64,000 nucleotides of DNA from JANWVO01 sp037446555 (GTDB lineage Bacteria > Acidobacteriota > Terriglobia > Bryobacterales > Bryobacteraceae), in contig JBBIIK010000019.1 in the NCBI GenBank assembly GCA_037446555.1, positions 1 to 64,000 on the forward strand, written 5' to 3'. The notes beneath the pieces are model-generated. The model was not told the DNA's origin. It saw only the letters and a program-made list of their open reading frames with translations, and did not search any database. Both the position numbers and the translations under genes were made by a program. Positions 26,726-35,196 of the stretch are shown here, in pieces (within the stretch, counting starts at the first letter, position 1; each line of letters starts with the position of its first letter).

Positions 26726-28264
26726 TCAGAGGCTGTAGCCGTTTTTCGAGGCGCGGACGCGGCCGTTGGCGGCAAGATGCTCCAGGACGTGAGCGACGGC
26801 TTCCTCGCTTTCCGCACCGGTTTCGGCGGCGATCCGGTCGACGGGCTTCGGCGATGAGCCGAGCGCGGCGAGGATCCGCTTCTGCAGGTCAAGCAGCGCC
26901 GCGGCTGCTTTCTTGCCGGCTTCGACGCCGGGCTGATGGTAGGCGTTGATGTGGACGAGCGAGGCGTAGAAGCCGGTGGCGCGCTCGTAGAGGGCGATGA
27001 GGGCGCCGACGGAGAGGGCGTCGACGCGCGGGATGGTGATGAGGATGGATTCGCGGCCGTTGTCCGTGAGCGCCTCACGGGTGCCGAGGAGGAAGCCGTC
27101 GAGGTAGTCGCCGGCGCGGACGCCGGGTTCAAGTTCGAGCGGATCGCCGCCATCCTCGAGCACGCGGATGAAAGTGACGAAGAAGTTGTTGACGCCTTCG
27201 CGGAGCTGCTGAACGTAGGCGTGCTGATCGGTGGAGCCCTTGTTGCCGTAGACGGTGATGCCCTGTTCGACGATGCGGCCGTCGAGGTCGCGCTGCTTGC
27301 CGAGCGATTCCATGATGAGCTGCTGGAGGTAGCGGGAGAACAGGAGGAGTCGGTCCTTGTAAGGGAGGATGACCATGTCGCGGCGGCCCCTGCCGCCGGT
27401 GTAATAGTGCCACATGAGGGCGAGGAGGGCGGCGGGGTTCTGGCGGGTGAGGCGGACGCGGGTGGCCTCATCCATGGCGGCGGCGCCGGCGAGCAGGGCG
27501 GCCGTGTCGAGGCCCTGGAGGGCGGCGGGCAGCAGGCCGACGGCGGACATGACGGAGGTGCGGCCGCCGACGAAGTCGAACATGGGGAAGCGGTCGAGCC
27601 AGCCGTTCTCCTGTGCGTAGGAGTCGAGCTTCGAGCCGGGCATGGTGATGGCGACGGCGCGCGGGCCGAAGGCGACGCCGGCGCGGGCGAAGGCGGCTTC
27701 GGCGAGTTTCATGCCGTTGTGGGTTTCCGGCGTGCCACCGCTTTTGGAGATGACGAGGACGAGGGTGCGGTCGAGGCGGCCATCGAGCGAGGCGAGGACG
27801 CGTTCGATGCCGTCTGGATCGGTGTTGTCGAAGAAGTGGAGGCGCATGCGGTCGCGCCGCGGGTGGCCGAGGGCGTCGGCGAGGAACATGGGGCCGAGGG
27901 CGGATCCTCCGATGCCGATGCTGAGGACTTCGGAGAAGGCGGAGGAGTCGTGGATACGCGCGGCGAACTCCTGGACGCGCTTTTGGGCCGATTCGATGGC
28001 GATGCGCAGATCGGCCGAGGGCGCCAGGTGAGGAGCGCGCAGCCAGTAATGGCCGACCATGCGGTTTTCATCGGGGTTGGCGATGGCGCCGCGCTCGAGT
28101 TGTTCCATGGCGGCGTAGGCGCGCTGCATGGCGGGCTCCATTGAATCGAGCCACGCGCCGGAGAAGTTCATGCGCGAGACGTCGAGGGAGAGCCCTGTCC
28201 GGGGGACGGTGACGAGATATTCGAGATAACGCGTGTACAAGGGCATGTCGCTAACAGACAGCAT
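26726..28264 (-). CDS. pgi: Glucose-6-phosphate isomerase with C-terminal winged-helix-like extension
   Basis: This protein of about 512 residues has the Pgi signatures GIGGSALGPMF, VISKSGGTPETHNGM, the phosphate-site SVMSAVGLLPA and the catalytic segment NKGSTDQHAYVQQL. It interconverts glucose 6-phosphate and fructose 6-phosphate in the cytoplasm. The last 70 residues or so (after AYHQPGVEAGKKAAAALLDLQ) continue with a winged-helix-like stretch, VDRIAAETGAESEEAVAHVL then LAANGRVRASKNGYSL, which is not part of the E. coli enzyme. The start is uncertain: ATGs at 28303, 28264 and 28246 are in frame and none has a strong ribosome-binding site. Confidence 0.9.
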   Translation of the reverse strand: MLSVSDMPLYTRYLEYLVTVPRTGLSLDVSRMNFSGAWLDSMEPAMQRAYAAMEQLERGAIANPDENRMVGHYWLRAPHLAPSADLRIAIESAQKRVQEFAARIHDSSAFSEVLSIGIGGSALGPMFLADALGHPRRDRMRLHFFDNTDPDGIERVLASLDGRLDRTLVLVISKSGGTPETHNGMKLAEAAFARAGVAFGPRAVAITMPGSKLDSYAQENGWLDRFPMFDFVGGRTSVMSAVGLLPAALQGLDTAALLAGAAAMDEATRVRLTRQNPAALLALMWHYYTGGRGRRDMVILPYKDRLLLFSRYLQQLIMESLGKQRDLDGRIVEQGITVYGNKGSTDQHAYVQQLREGVNNFFVTFIRVLEDGGDPLELEPGVRAGDYLDGFLLGTREALTDNGRESILITIPRVDALSVGALIALYERATGFYASLVHINAYHQPGVEAGKKAAAALLDLQKRILAALGSSPKPVDRIAAETGAESEEAVAHVLEHLAANGRVRASKNGYSL

Positions 28265-28314
28265 AGCGGGCCGGGGTGCGACGGCGAGGGAAGCAGTGAA
28301 CATAATGAAGGGGT

Positions 28315-30996
28315 ATGAAGTGGATGGCTTTTCTGCTGGCGTGCCTGCCTGCGGCGGGCGCAGATAAATGGACAGTGGACGACGTCCTGCTGCAGGAGCA
28401 GGTGGGAAGCGTGGAGCTTTCGCGCGACGGGCGTATGGGCGTCTACACGAAGTCGAAGATCGACAAGGAGAAGGGCGAACCGGTTTCGCACCTTTGGCTG
28501 AAGCGTTTTGGCGAAGAGGGCGCGGTGCAGCTGACGCGGGGGCGGGACAGCGCATCGAGCCCGAAGTTTTCGCCCTCGGGCAAGCTGATCGCGTTTCTGA
28601 CGAGCCGGCGGGCACCGCGGGCGGAGGGCGAGGAAGGCGAAGGGGGCGCGCCGGGCGGCGAAGGGCCACGGCAGCAGGTGTGGCTGATGCACACGGGCGG
28701 CGGCGAGCCGTGGCAGTTGACACGATTCGAGCGCGGGGTGCGGACGTTCGACTGGATCTCGGAGGACGCGGTCGCCGTGGCGGCGGCGGAAGATCCCTCC
28801 TGGCACGATCAGCGGATCAAAAAGGAGAAGGACACCTCGCGCGTGGTGGACGACGAGGAGCACGAGCCGCCAGTGCGGTTGTTCCGCGTAGACGTGAAAG
28901 GCGGCAAGCCGGCGCGGCTCACCACCAACACGGACCGCATCAAGAGCGTGGATGTGTCGCCCGACGGGCAGTGGGCGGTGACCGTACACAACCGGAGCCT
29001 GGCCGAGATCTACAACCAGAAGATCAAGCCGGCGACAATGTTGCACCATCTGGCGACGGGGCGCAGCGTGACGCTGTTCGACGGGCAGAAGCTGTATCCG
29101 CGCTCGATCCACTGGAAGCCGGATTCGAGGTCGCTCTACTTTACCGCCCCCTACACGACGCACCCGTACCTTTACAACGCGAGCATCATGAAGCTCTATC
29201 ACTTCCCGCTGACGCTCGCGGAGCCGCTGGACGCGGCGGCGAAGGCGCGTCCGGTGGAGGTGCCGCTGGACTGGGAGAATGCGCTCGCCGGGGCGCCAGC
29301 GGCGACAGCGGACGGCTTCGTGGCGCTGCTGGCGAACGGGGCGCGCAACCGGGTGGCGCGCTATTACGAGAATGGCGCGGCGTGGAGGCGGGAGTGGGTA
29401 GATGCGCCGGACGTGCATCAGGTGTGGACGTCCTTGGGCGGCGGGCGGATCGCATGGACGAGGTCCAACGCGTCCACGCCTGCGGTGTACATAACGGCGC
29501 GTCTGGAGGGGAGCCGCTTCGAGGGCGCCGAAGCGTGGATCGAGCCGAACGCCGGGTTCCGCAAGAAGACAATCGCGCGGACCGAGGTGATCCGGTGGAA
29601 GGGCGCGCTCGACGAGGAGATCGAGGGGATTCTCTATTACCCACACAATTACGAAGCGGGAAAGAAATACCCGCTGGTGGTGATGATTCATGGCGGTCCG
29701 CACGGTCATGACGCCGATGCTTTCCGGGAAAGCTGGGCATATCCGCACCAGCTGTTTGCGCAACGCGGGGCGTTCATTTTGAAGCCGAATTATCACGGGT
29801 CGTCCAATTACGGGCTGAAGTTCGGCGAGTCGATTTCCGGCGGGAAGTACAACGACCTGGAATGGATCGACGTCGAGAAGGGTGTGGACCATCTGATTGC
29901 GAAGGGGCTGGCTGATCCGCGGAAGCTGGGCGTGATGGGCTGGTCGAATGGATCGATCATCAGCATCGAGCTTTCGGTGCGCACGACGCGCTACAAGGCG
30001 GTGGGCGCGGGCGCGGGCGACGTCAACTGGACGAGCGACTGGGGGAACGCGGTGTTCGGGGACGCATTCGAGCAATATTATTTGGGCAAGACGCCGATGG
30101 ATGATCCCGATTTCTACGTCAAGAAGTCACCGCTTTTCCAGATGGAAAAAGTGACGAGCCCGACGATTATTTTCTTCGGAACCGAGGACCGGCAGGTGCC
30201 CACCGAGCAGGGCTGGCAGCATTACCGGGCGTTGCAGCACTACGGCAAGACGCCTGTGCGTTTCATTCTCTTCCCCGGCGAGCCGCACAGCCTGCGCAAG
30301 TACGTCCATCAGAAGCGGAAGGTGGAGGAGGAACTGGCGTGGTTCGACCGGCATCTGTTCGGCACGGCGGCGGAAGGGAACCCGTCGTTGCGGGCGGCAT
30401 CGCCGCTGGCGGCGTTGGAGCGGCTGCGGAATGCGGGCGATGTGCCGGAAACGGTGGACCGCGGTTCGATTGCCGTGGGACGTTTCGAGGTGACGCGGGC
30501 GCAGTTCCGCGCTTTTGATTCTTCCTATCCTGTACCGGCGGGCACAGAGCTGTTCCCGGCGACGGGCGTTTCATATGAGAAGGCGCGGCAGTACTGCGAA
30601 TGGCTGTCGAAAAAGACGGGGCGCAAGTACCGCCTGGGAACCGAAGAGGAGCTGGGCGAACTGCTGAATCGCAGCAAAGAAGAGAACACGCTGGATCAGT
30701 GGGCGGGCTACACGGTCAACTTCGACGACGCCGCGCGGCTGGCACCGCTGGTGGAGGGAGCCGGCCCCGGCGGCCTGCTGAAGCCCGCTGGATCCTTCCC
30801 CGGCACCGGTGACGATCCGCTGTTTGACCTTGGCGGCAATGCGGCGGAGTGGGTGGCCGGCAAGGACGGCAAGCCGAAGGCGATGGGCGGCAGCGCCGAT
30901 CAGCCCGCCGATGCCAAGGCTCCGGTGACGCAGCGCCAGGACTACATCGGCTTCCGCGTAGTGATGGAGAAGCAGCGCACAGGGGCCGCAGGGTAG
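28315..30996 (+). CDS. Secreted S9 (prolyl oligopeptidase) peptidase fused to a sulfatase-modifying-factor-like domain
   Basis: The protein has 893 residues with a short signal peptide (MKWMAFLLACLPAAGA). A beta-propeller region (about 20-420) precedes an alpha/beta hydrolase domain with the catalytic Ser544 in GWSNGS, Asp625 in GTEDRQVP and His658 in GEPHSLRK. From about residue 690 to the end is an FGE/SUMF1-type fold: GRFEVTRAQFRAF, SYEKARQYCEWLSKKTGRKYRLGTEEEL, LFDLGGNAAEWVAG and YIGFRVV. The latter lacks the catalytic cysteines of true formylglycine enzymes, so it is probably structural or ligand-binding. Peptide or acyl-peptide hydrolysis outside the cytoplasm is likely. Confidence 0.9.
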   Translation: MKWMAFLLACLPAAGADKWTVDDVLLQEQVGSVELSRDGRMGVYTKSKIDKEKGEPVSHLWLKRFGEEGAVQLTRGRDSASSPKFSPSGKLIAFLTSRRAPRAEGEEGEGGAPGGEGPRQQVWLMHTGGGEPWQLTRFERGVRTFDWISEDAVAVAAAEDPSWHDQRIKKEKDTSRVVDDEEHEPPVRLFRVDVKGGKPARLTTNTDRIKSVDVSPDGQWAVTVHNRSLAEIYNQKIKPATMLHHLATGRSVTLFDGQKLYPRSIHWKPDSRSLYFTAPYTTHPYLYNASIMKLYHFPLTLAEPLDAAAKARPVEVPLDWENALAGAPAATADGFVALLANGARNRVARYYENGAAWRREWVDAPDVHQVWTSLGGGRIAWTRSNASTPAVYITARLEGSRFEGAEAWIEPNAGFRKKTIARTEVIRWKGALDEEIEGILYYPHNYEAGKKYPLVVMIHGGPHGHDADAFRESWAYPHQLFAQRGAFILKPNYHGSSNYGLKFGESISGGKYNDLEWIDVEKGVDHLIAKGLADPRKLGVMGWSNGSIISIELSVRTTRYKAVGAGAGDVNWTSDWGNAVFGDAFEQYYLGKTPMDDPDFYVKKSPLFQMEKVTSPTIIFFGTEDRQVPTEQGWQHYRALQHYGKTPVRFILFPGEPHSLRKYVHQKRKVEEELAWFDRHLFGTAAEGNPSLRAASPLAALERLRNAGDVPETVDRGSIAVGRFEVTRAQFRAFDSSYPVPAGTELFPATGVSYEKARQYCEWLSKKTGRKYRLGTEEELGELLNRSKEENTLDQWAGYTVNFDDAARLAPLVEGAGPGGLLKPAGSFPGTGDDPLFDLGGNAAEWVAGKDGKPKAMGGSADQPADAKAPVTQRQDYIGFRVVMEKQRTGAAG

Positions 30997-31020
30997 CACG
31001 CTTGTAAATATCGTGCTACC
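30992..31020. promoter_or_regulatory. 29-bp palindrome before the TonB-ECF operon
   Basis: GGTAGCACG (30992-31000) and CGTGCTACC (31012-31020) form a perfect 9-bp inverted repeat around an AT-rich 11-base centre (CTTGTAAATAT). It covers the peptidase stop codon and ends 8 bases before the ATG of the TonB-dependent receptor. No T tract follows before the coding region, so an intrinsic terminator is unlikely. Its place at the head of an uptake operon suggests an operator for a metal- or cofactor-sensing repressor. The regulator is not in the window. Confidence 0.55.
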
Positions 31021-31028
31021 ATGCGGAT

Positions 31029-32975
31029 ATGTTTTTCCGAAATCTTGCTGTCGTCCACATTCTGGCCCTCTCCCTCTCGTGCCTTGCTGCGGAGATCGTT
31101 GTGGTGGATCCCTCCGGGGCAGCGATTCCGAACGCCGTCGTGGAGGTGACAGGCGGTTCGGCACGCGTTTCCGCGCCCGGCTTCACTCCAAAGGTCATAG
31201 TTCTTCCTCCGGGCGGCGGCGAGGCGCGTGTCACACTGGAACCCGCCCCTCTGCGAACCACGGTGGACGTGGTTGTGCGGGCGGCAGGCGCGGAGACGGC
31301 GCAGACGATTGCCACAACCGCCCTGGAGATCGAAGGCACCGGCGCGCGCACGGTGCTGGACGCCGTGGACCGGCTGGCGCCGGGGGCGTTTGTCACGCGG
31401 CGCGGGGTGATGGGATACGGCATTGCGACGAACGGCACGGGAGCAGTGAGCGTGCGCGGGATCGGCGGCTCGCCGAACACGGGAGTGCTGATCGTGATCG
31501 ACGGGCGCCCGGACTTTCAGGGGCTGATGGGACACCCGCTGCCGGATCTGTACACGTTGTCGGATGCGGCATCGGTGCGGGTGACGCTGGGACCGGCATC
31601 AGTGTTGTACGGCTCGAACGCAATGGGCGGAGCAGTGGAGATCATTCCGGCGCAACCGGAGGCGGGGTTTCAGACGCGGCTGACGTCCTCGCTGGGCTCG
31701 TGGTGGACCACACAGCACCGGCTGAACCACGCGGCGAAATTCACCAGGGGATTTTATTCGCTGAACGCGGGATATTCGGGGACATCGGGTGAACGGCCTT
31801 CTTCGGATTTTCGCAATCTGGATGCGACATTCACGGCCGGCGGCGATTTCTCGGAGCACTGGAAGGGATCGCTGGAAAGCCGCTACGGATTTTTCCACGT
31901 GGAAGATCCGGGCACGATTTTTGCACCGCTCCAGGGAAGCTTTGCGCGCGTGGGGAGAGGCGGGTACAGCCTCAACCTGAACAACGCGTATTCGCGCTCG
32001 CACGGCTATATCCGGCAGTACGGCGCATGGGGGCGGCACTTCATCACCGACGGGTTCCGTTCGACGGACTCGACCCGCGGCGTGCGGGCGATGCAGACGT
32101 TCCTGCTTCATCCGTCGCTGACGGTGGACGCCGGCGGGGATTTCAACCACTACGGCGGCGAGGCGCGCAACGTCAGGAGCCGACTCGATTATGGCGAGTA
32201 CACGCTGAATGAAGGGGCGGGATTTTCCCGCGCGCAATGGCAGCTGTCGCCGCGCTTTTCGCTGGCAGGCGGATACCGGTACCACCGGCATTCCGTGTAC
32301 GGAGGGCTGTCGGTGCCGGAAGCCACCGCGACGGTGCGGATCTCGCCGCAAGTATCCTGGTCGGCGGGCGTGAGCCGCGGCTTCCGCAACCCGACAATCC
32401 GTGAACTTTACCTCTTCCCCGCCCCGAATCCCGCTCTCCAGCCGGAACGCTTGTGGAACTGGCAGTCGACGCTGTATGTGCAGCCGCACCGGACATTCAC
32501 GGCGTGGGCGACGGGCTACTATTCGTCCTTGTCGAACCAGATCGTGACGCTGGGACGCTTCCCGAATCTGCGGCTGGAAAACTCCGGGCGCGCGATTTTG
32601 CGCGGGGTGGAAGTGCAGTCGCAGTGGCGCCCTTCGAGGGCGTGGATGATGAGCGCGGGCACGGGCGTGCTGCGGTCGGCGCAGGTTGCGCCGCTGATTC
32701 CGGCGAACAAGTTCAACGGGGCGCTGCATTATCAGCACAGCAGATTTACGGCCAGCCTGTCGGCGATGGTGGTGGGGCGGCGGTATGCGAACGCGGCGCG
32801 CACGGCGACGCTGGGCGGCTATCCGTTGCTGACGCTGCAGGGCTCGTGGAAAGCAAGCCGCAGGGCGACGGTATTCGCACTGGCCGACAACCTGCTGAAC
32901 CGCCGCTACGAGATCCTGCCGGGTTACGTGATGCCGGGCGTCAATGCCGCCGGCGGGGTGACGCTGCACTTTTGA
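31029..32975 (+). CDS. TonB-dependent outer-membrane receptor
   Basis: This 648-residue protein has a signal peptide (LAVVHILALSLSCLAA), a small carboxypeptidase-regulatory-like N-terminal domain (VVVDPSGAAIPNAVVEV), a plug domain (SVRGIGGSPNTGVLIVIDG and VTLGPASVLYGSNAMGGAVEII) and a beta barrel. The barrel includes the conserved SRGFRNPTIRELYLF and a terminal strand ending in Phe (GGVTLHF). It is short for an acidobacterial receptor and close to BtuB/siderophore-receptor size. The tight downstream coupling to ECF transporter parts (3-base gap) implies that both move the same small cofactor or metal complex. Confidence 0.93.
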   Translation: MFFRNLAVVHILALSLSCLAAEIVVVDPSGAAIPNAVVEVTGGSARVSAPGFTPKVIVLPPGGGEARVTLEPAPLRTTVDVVVRAAGAETAQTIATTALEIEGTGARTVLDAVDRLAPGAFVTRRGVMGYGIATNGTGAVSVRGIGGSPNTGVLIVIDGRPDFQGLMGHPLPDLYTLSDAASVRVTLGPASVLYGSNAMGGAVEIIPAQPEAGFQTRLTSSLGSWWTTQHRLNHAAKFTRGFYSLNAGYSGTSGERPSSDFRNLDATFTAGGDFSEHWKGSLESRYGFFHVEDPGTIFAPLQGSFARVGRGGYSLNLNNAYSRSHGYIRQYGAWGRHFITDGFRSTDSTRGVRAMQTFLLHPSLTVDAGGDFNHYGGEARNVRSRLDYGEYTLNEGAGFSRAQWQLSPRFSLAGGYRYHRHSVYGGLSVPEATATVRISPQVSWSAGVSRGFRNPTIRELYLFPAPNPALQPERLWNWQSTLYVQPHRTFTAWATGYYSSLSNQIVTLGRFPNLRLENSGRAILRGVEVQSQWRPSRAWMMSAGTGVLRSAQVAPLIPANKFNGALHYQHSRFTASLSAMVVGRRYANAARTATLGGYPLLTLQGSWKASRRATVFALADNLLNRRYEILPGYVMPGVNAAGGVTLHF

Positions 32976-32978
32976 GCC

Positions 32979-33503
32979 ATGCCACTGCCTGCCGCCGCCA
33001 CTTTGCGTTCGATGGTGATCAGCGCCGCCATGGGCGCGCTGGCGCTGGCGCTGCCGGTGGCGTTCCATGCGGTGGGGCTGGGATCGCGGTTCCTGCCGAT
33101 GCTGCTGCCGCTGCTGGTGAACGGATACCTGAGCCGGTGGCCGTGGGCGGTGGCAACGGGTCTGCTGATCCCGTGGATCTCGGCTTTCGCCACGGGAATG
33201 CCGCCGTTGTATCCGCCGATTGCAGCGATGATGAGCGCTGAGGGCGCGGTGCTGGCGGGCGTGGCGGCGCTGACCGCGAGGCTGCCGCTGCCGCTTTCGG
33301 TGGCGCTGGCGGTGGCGGCGGGACGGGCAACGGCGCTGGCGGGCGCGTATGCAGCGGCGGCGTGGCTGGAGCTGCCGCCGGGCTTCGCCTCGCTGGCCCT
33401 GCTGGTGCAAGGGTTGCCGGGCATTGTGCTTCAATTGGTGGTGACGCCGCTGGCCGTGGCGGCGCTTCGGCGGCGCGGGGGACTGCTACTGGATGAAACG
33501 TGA
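32979..33503 (+). CDS. ECF-transporter S component-like membrane protein
   Basis: This 174-residue protein has about five or six hydrophobic helices and small-residue-rich loops, starting with TLRSMVISAAMGALALALPVAFHAVGLGSRFLPML. Size, topology and position next to a T-like component and an ABC ATPase make it the likely substrate-binding S component of an energy-coupling-factor importer. It does not show the N-terminal His motif of CbiM cobalt proteins, and I cannot name the vitamin or metal. It begins 3 bases after the TonB receptor stop and overlaps the next gene by 11 bases. Confidence 0.75.
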   Translation: MPLPAAATLRSMVISAAMGALALALPVAFHAVGLGSRFLPMLLPLLVNGYLSRWPWAVATGLLIPWISAFATGMPPLYPPIAAMMSAEGAVLAGVAALTARLPLPLSVALAVAAGRATALAGAYAAAAWLELPPGFASLALLVQGLPGIVLQLVVTPLAVAALRRRGGLLLDET

Positions 33504-34092
33504 ATGGTTCGACCGCCTGGCCGCGGCCTGGGACTCGCTCCCGGGGCAGCCGGAGACTGCGGCGCGGGCGGAAACATTTCTGAGGAAAATTGTGGATTCA
33601 CGCCACGCCCGCATTCTGGACGCCGGAGCGGGCACGGGCGTGCTGGTGGAGCCGCTGCTGCGGTTGCCAGAGCCGCCGGAGCTGATCGTGGAGTTCGACT
33701 TCGCGCCGGCGATGCTCGGCGAAAACCGGAGGAAACATGCCGCGCGCACGCAGGTGCGCCTGGTGTGCGGCGACATTTGCGCGCCGCCTTTTCCGGCGGG
33801 ATTCTTCGACGCAGTGATCGTATTCAGCGCGCTGCCGCACATTGAGAACAAGAGGGGGGCGCTCGAGGCGCTGCTGCGCGCGCTGCGCCCGGGAGGGCGG
33901 CTGGCCGTGGGGCATCTGATGGGGAGCGAGGCGCTGAACGCGATGCATGCCACCATCGGCGGAGCGGTCGCGGAGGACCGGCTGCCGCCGGCGCGCGAGC
34001 TGGCGGCGTTGTGCGCGTCGCTGGGCGTGAAGGTGCTGACGGCGGAGGAGAACGAGGGGGAATATACGGTGGCGGCGGAGAAGCCGACGTGA
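33493..34092 (+). CDS. Class I SAM-dependent methyltransferase in the import operon
   Basis: This 199-residue protein has a Rossmann-type methyltransferase core: motif I ILDAGAGTGVLVEPLL, an acidic residue in VEFDFAPAMLGENRR, VRLVCGDICAPPFPAGFFDAVIVFSALPHI and the LRPGGRLAVGHLMG motif. It overlaps the S-component gene by 11 bases and the T-component gene by 4 bases, so it is fixed inside a transport operon. It may methylate the imported ligand or an intermediate, for example of a metal-chelating compound. The acceptor cannot be read from sequence. Confidence 0.87.
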   Translation: MKREWFDRLAAAWDSLPGQPETAARAETFLRKIVDSRHARILDAGAGTGVLVEPLLRLPEPPELIVEFDFAPAMLGENRRKHAARTQVRLVCGDICAPPFPAGFFDAVIVFSALPHIENKRGALEALLRALRPGGRLAVGHLMGSEALNAMHATIGGAVAEDRLPPARELAALCASLGVKVLTAEENEGEYTVAAEKPT

Positions 34093-34502
34093 GGCTGCCT
34101 GCGGCGTGGACGGGGCTGCTGGCGCTGGCTGCAGTGCTGGCGGCGGCCGAATGGCTGGCGGCGCGGCGTCCGCCGTGGCTCGCGCTGCGGATGCTGATCG
34201 CAGCGGCAGCGGGGCTGGCGCTGGGGCGCCTGCTGCCGTGGGGGCGGCTGCTCATGCGCGCGGCGCGGCGGCCGTTCTTGCGAAATGGCGCACTTTATTT
34301 TCTGTTTCTGGGGCATTTTGTGCGCGTGCTTTTCGAGGAAACGCTGTCGCTTTTCCGGGCCTGGAAACTGGCCGCGCCGCACCGCTGGCGGCGCGGGGGA
34401 TGGCGCTCGCTGGCGATGGCGGCGGCAGCATTGTTTCCGAGGGCGCTGCGGCGGGCCGAGCGCTTCTACGCCGCCTTGCTGGCGAACGGGCTGGCGCGAT
34501 GA
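34089..34502 (+). CDS. Very short ECF T component-like membrane protein
   Basis: This 137-residue protein starts at GTG in a GTGA overlap. It has two or three membrane segments at the N-terminus, followed by an amphipathic Arg-rich tail ending in LRRAERFYAALLANGLAR. The tail recalls the coupling helix of CbiQ/EcfT proteins, in which an A-R-G motif contacts the ATPase; here it reads A-N-G. At about half the normal EcfT length (roughly 250 residues) it would be a minimal or degenerate T subunit. The call rests largely on its position immediately before the ATPase gene. Confidence 0.6.
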   Translation: MRLPAAWTGLLALAAVLAAAEWLAARRPPWLALRMLIAAAAGLALGRLLPWGRLLMRAARRPFLRNGALYFLFLGHFVRVLFEETLSLFRAWKLAAPHRWRRGGWRSLAMAAAALFPRALRRAERFYAALLANGLAR

Positions 34503-35164
34503 CGGCGGCTGCGAGAGTCGAAAGGCTGGAATTCCGCTACGGCGGACGTACGGTGCTGGGCGGCATTTCCTTCGAGGTCGCGCCGGCGGAGAGCGTGGGG
34601 CTCGCCGGACCGAACGGCGCGGGCAAGAGCACGCTGCTGTGGTGCCTGATGGGGCTGCTGCGCCCGCACGCGGGAAGCGTGGAAATCAGGGGCAGTTTCG
34701 GCGCGGTGTTCCAGAACCCCGAAGACCAGCTGTTCATGCCCACCGTGCTGGAAGACGCCGCCCTCCCGCTGGAGAACCGGGGCGCGCCGCGGGAGGAGGC
34801 GCTGCGGCGGGCACGGGCAGCGCTGGCGGCGTGCGGGCTGGAGCATGCCGCGGAGAGACCCGGACATGAGCTGAGCGCCGGGGAGCGGAAGCGCGCCGCG
34901 CTGTCGGTGGCGCTGGCGCTCGAGCCGGACCTGCTGCTGCTGGACGAGCCCACCAGCGAGCTGGACCCGCGCGCGGCGCGCCAGCTCGCGGAGCATCTGA
35001 TCCGCCAGCGGTGCGCCAAGCTGATCGCAAGCCACGACCTGGGCTTTCTGAGGCGGACGACGGCGCGGTTGCTGATCCTCGACGGCGGGCGCATTGCGGC
35101 GGACGGGCCCACGGAGGCGCTGCTCGGCGACGAGGAGTTGCTGGAGCGCCACGGGCTGAAGTGA
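34499..35164 (+). CDS. ECF-type ABC transporter ATPase
   Basis: This 221-residue protein has Walker A GPNGAGKST, a Q-loop in FQNPEDQLFMPTV (the NPEDQ form typical of CbiO/EcfA), signature LSAGERKRAALS, Walker B LLLLDEPTSELDP and the switch His in ASHDLGFL. It powers the importer encoded by the three preceding genes. Only one ATPase gene is present, so the motor would be a homodimer as in CbiO-type systems. The start overlaps the T-like gene (ATGA). Confidence 0.93.
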   Translation: MTAAARVERLEFRYGGRTVLGGISFEVAPAESVGLAGPNGAGKSTLLWCLMGLLRPHAGSVEIRGSFGAVFQNPEDQLFMPTVLEDAALPLENRGAPREEALRRARAALAACGLEHAAERPGHELSAGERKRAALSVALALEPDLLLLDEPTSELDPRAARQLAEHLIRQRCAKLIASHDLGFLRRTTARLLILDGGRIAADGPTEALLGDEELLERHGLK

Positions 35165-35196
35165 GTCCCCTGGGCTTGCCACAATAGAACGAGCGC

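Noticed and set aside
30992..31020. Reading the palindrome as an intrinsic terminator of the peptidase gene
   Set aside because: There is no T tract directly after the stem; the only T run lies inside the next coding region.
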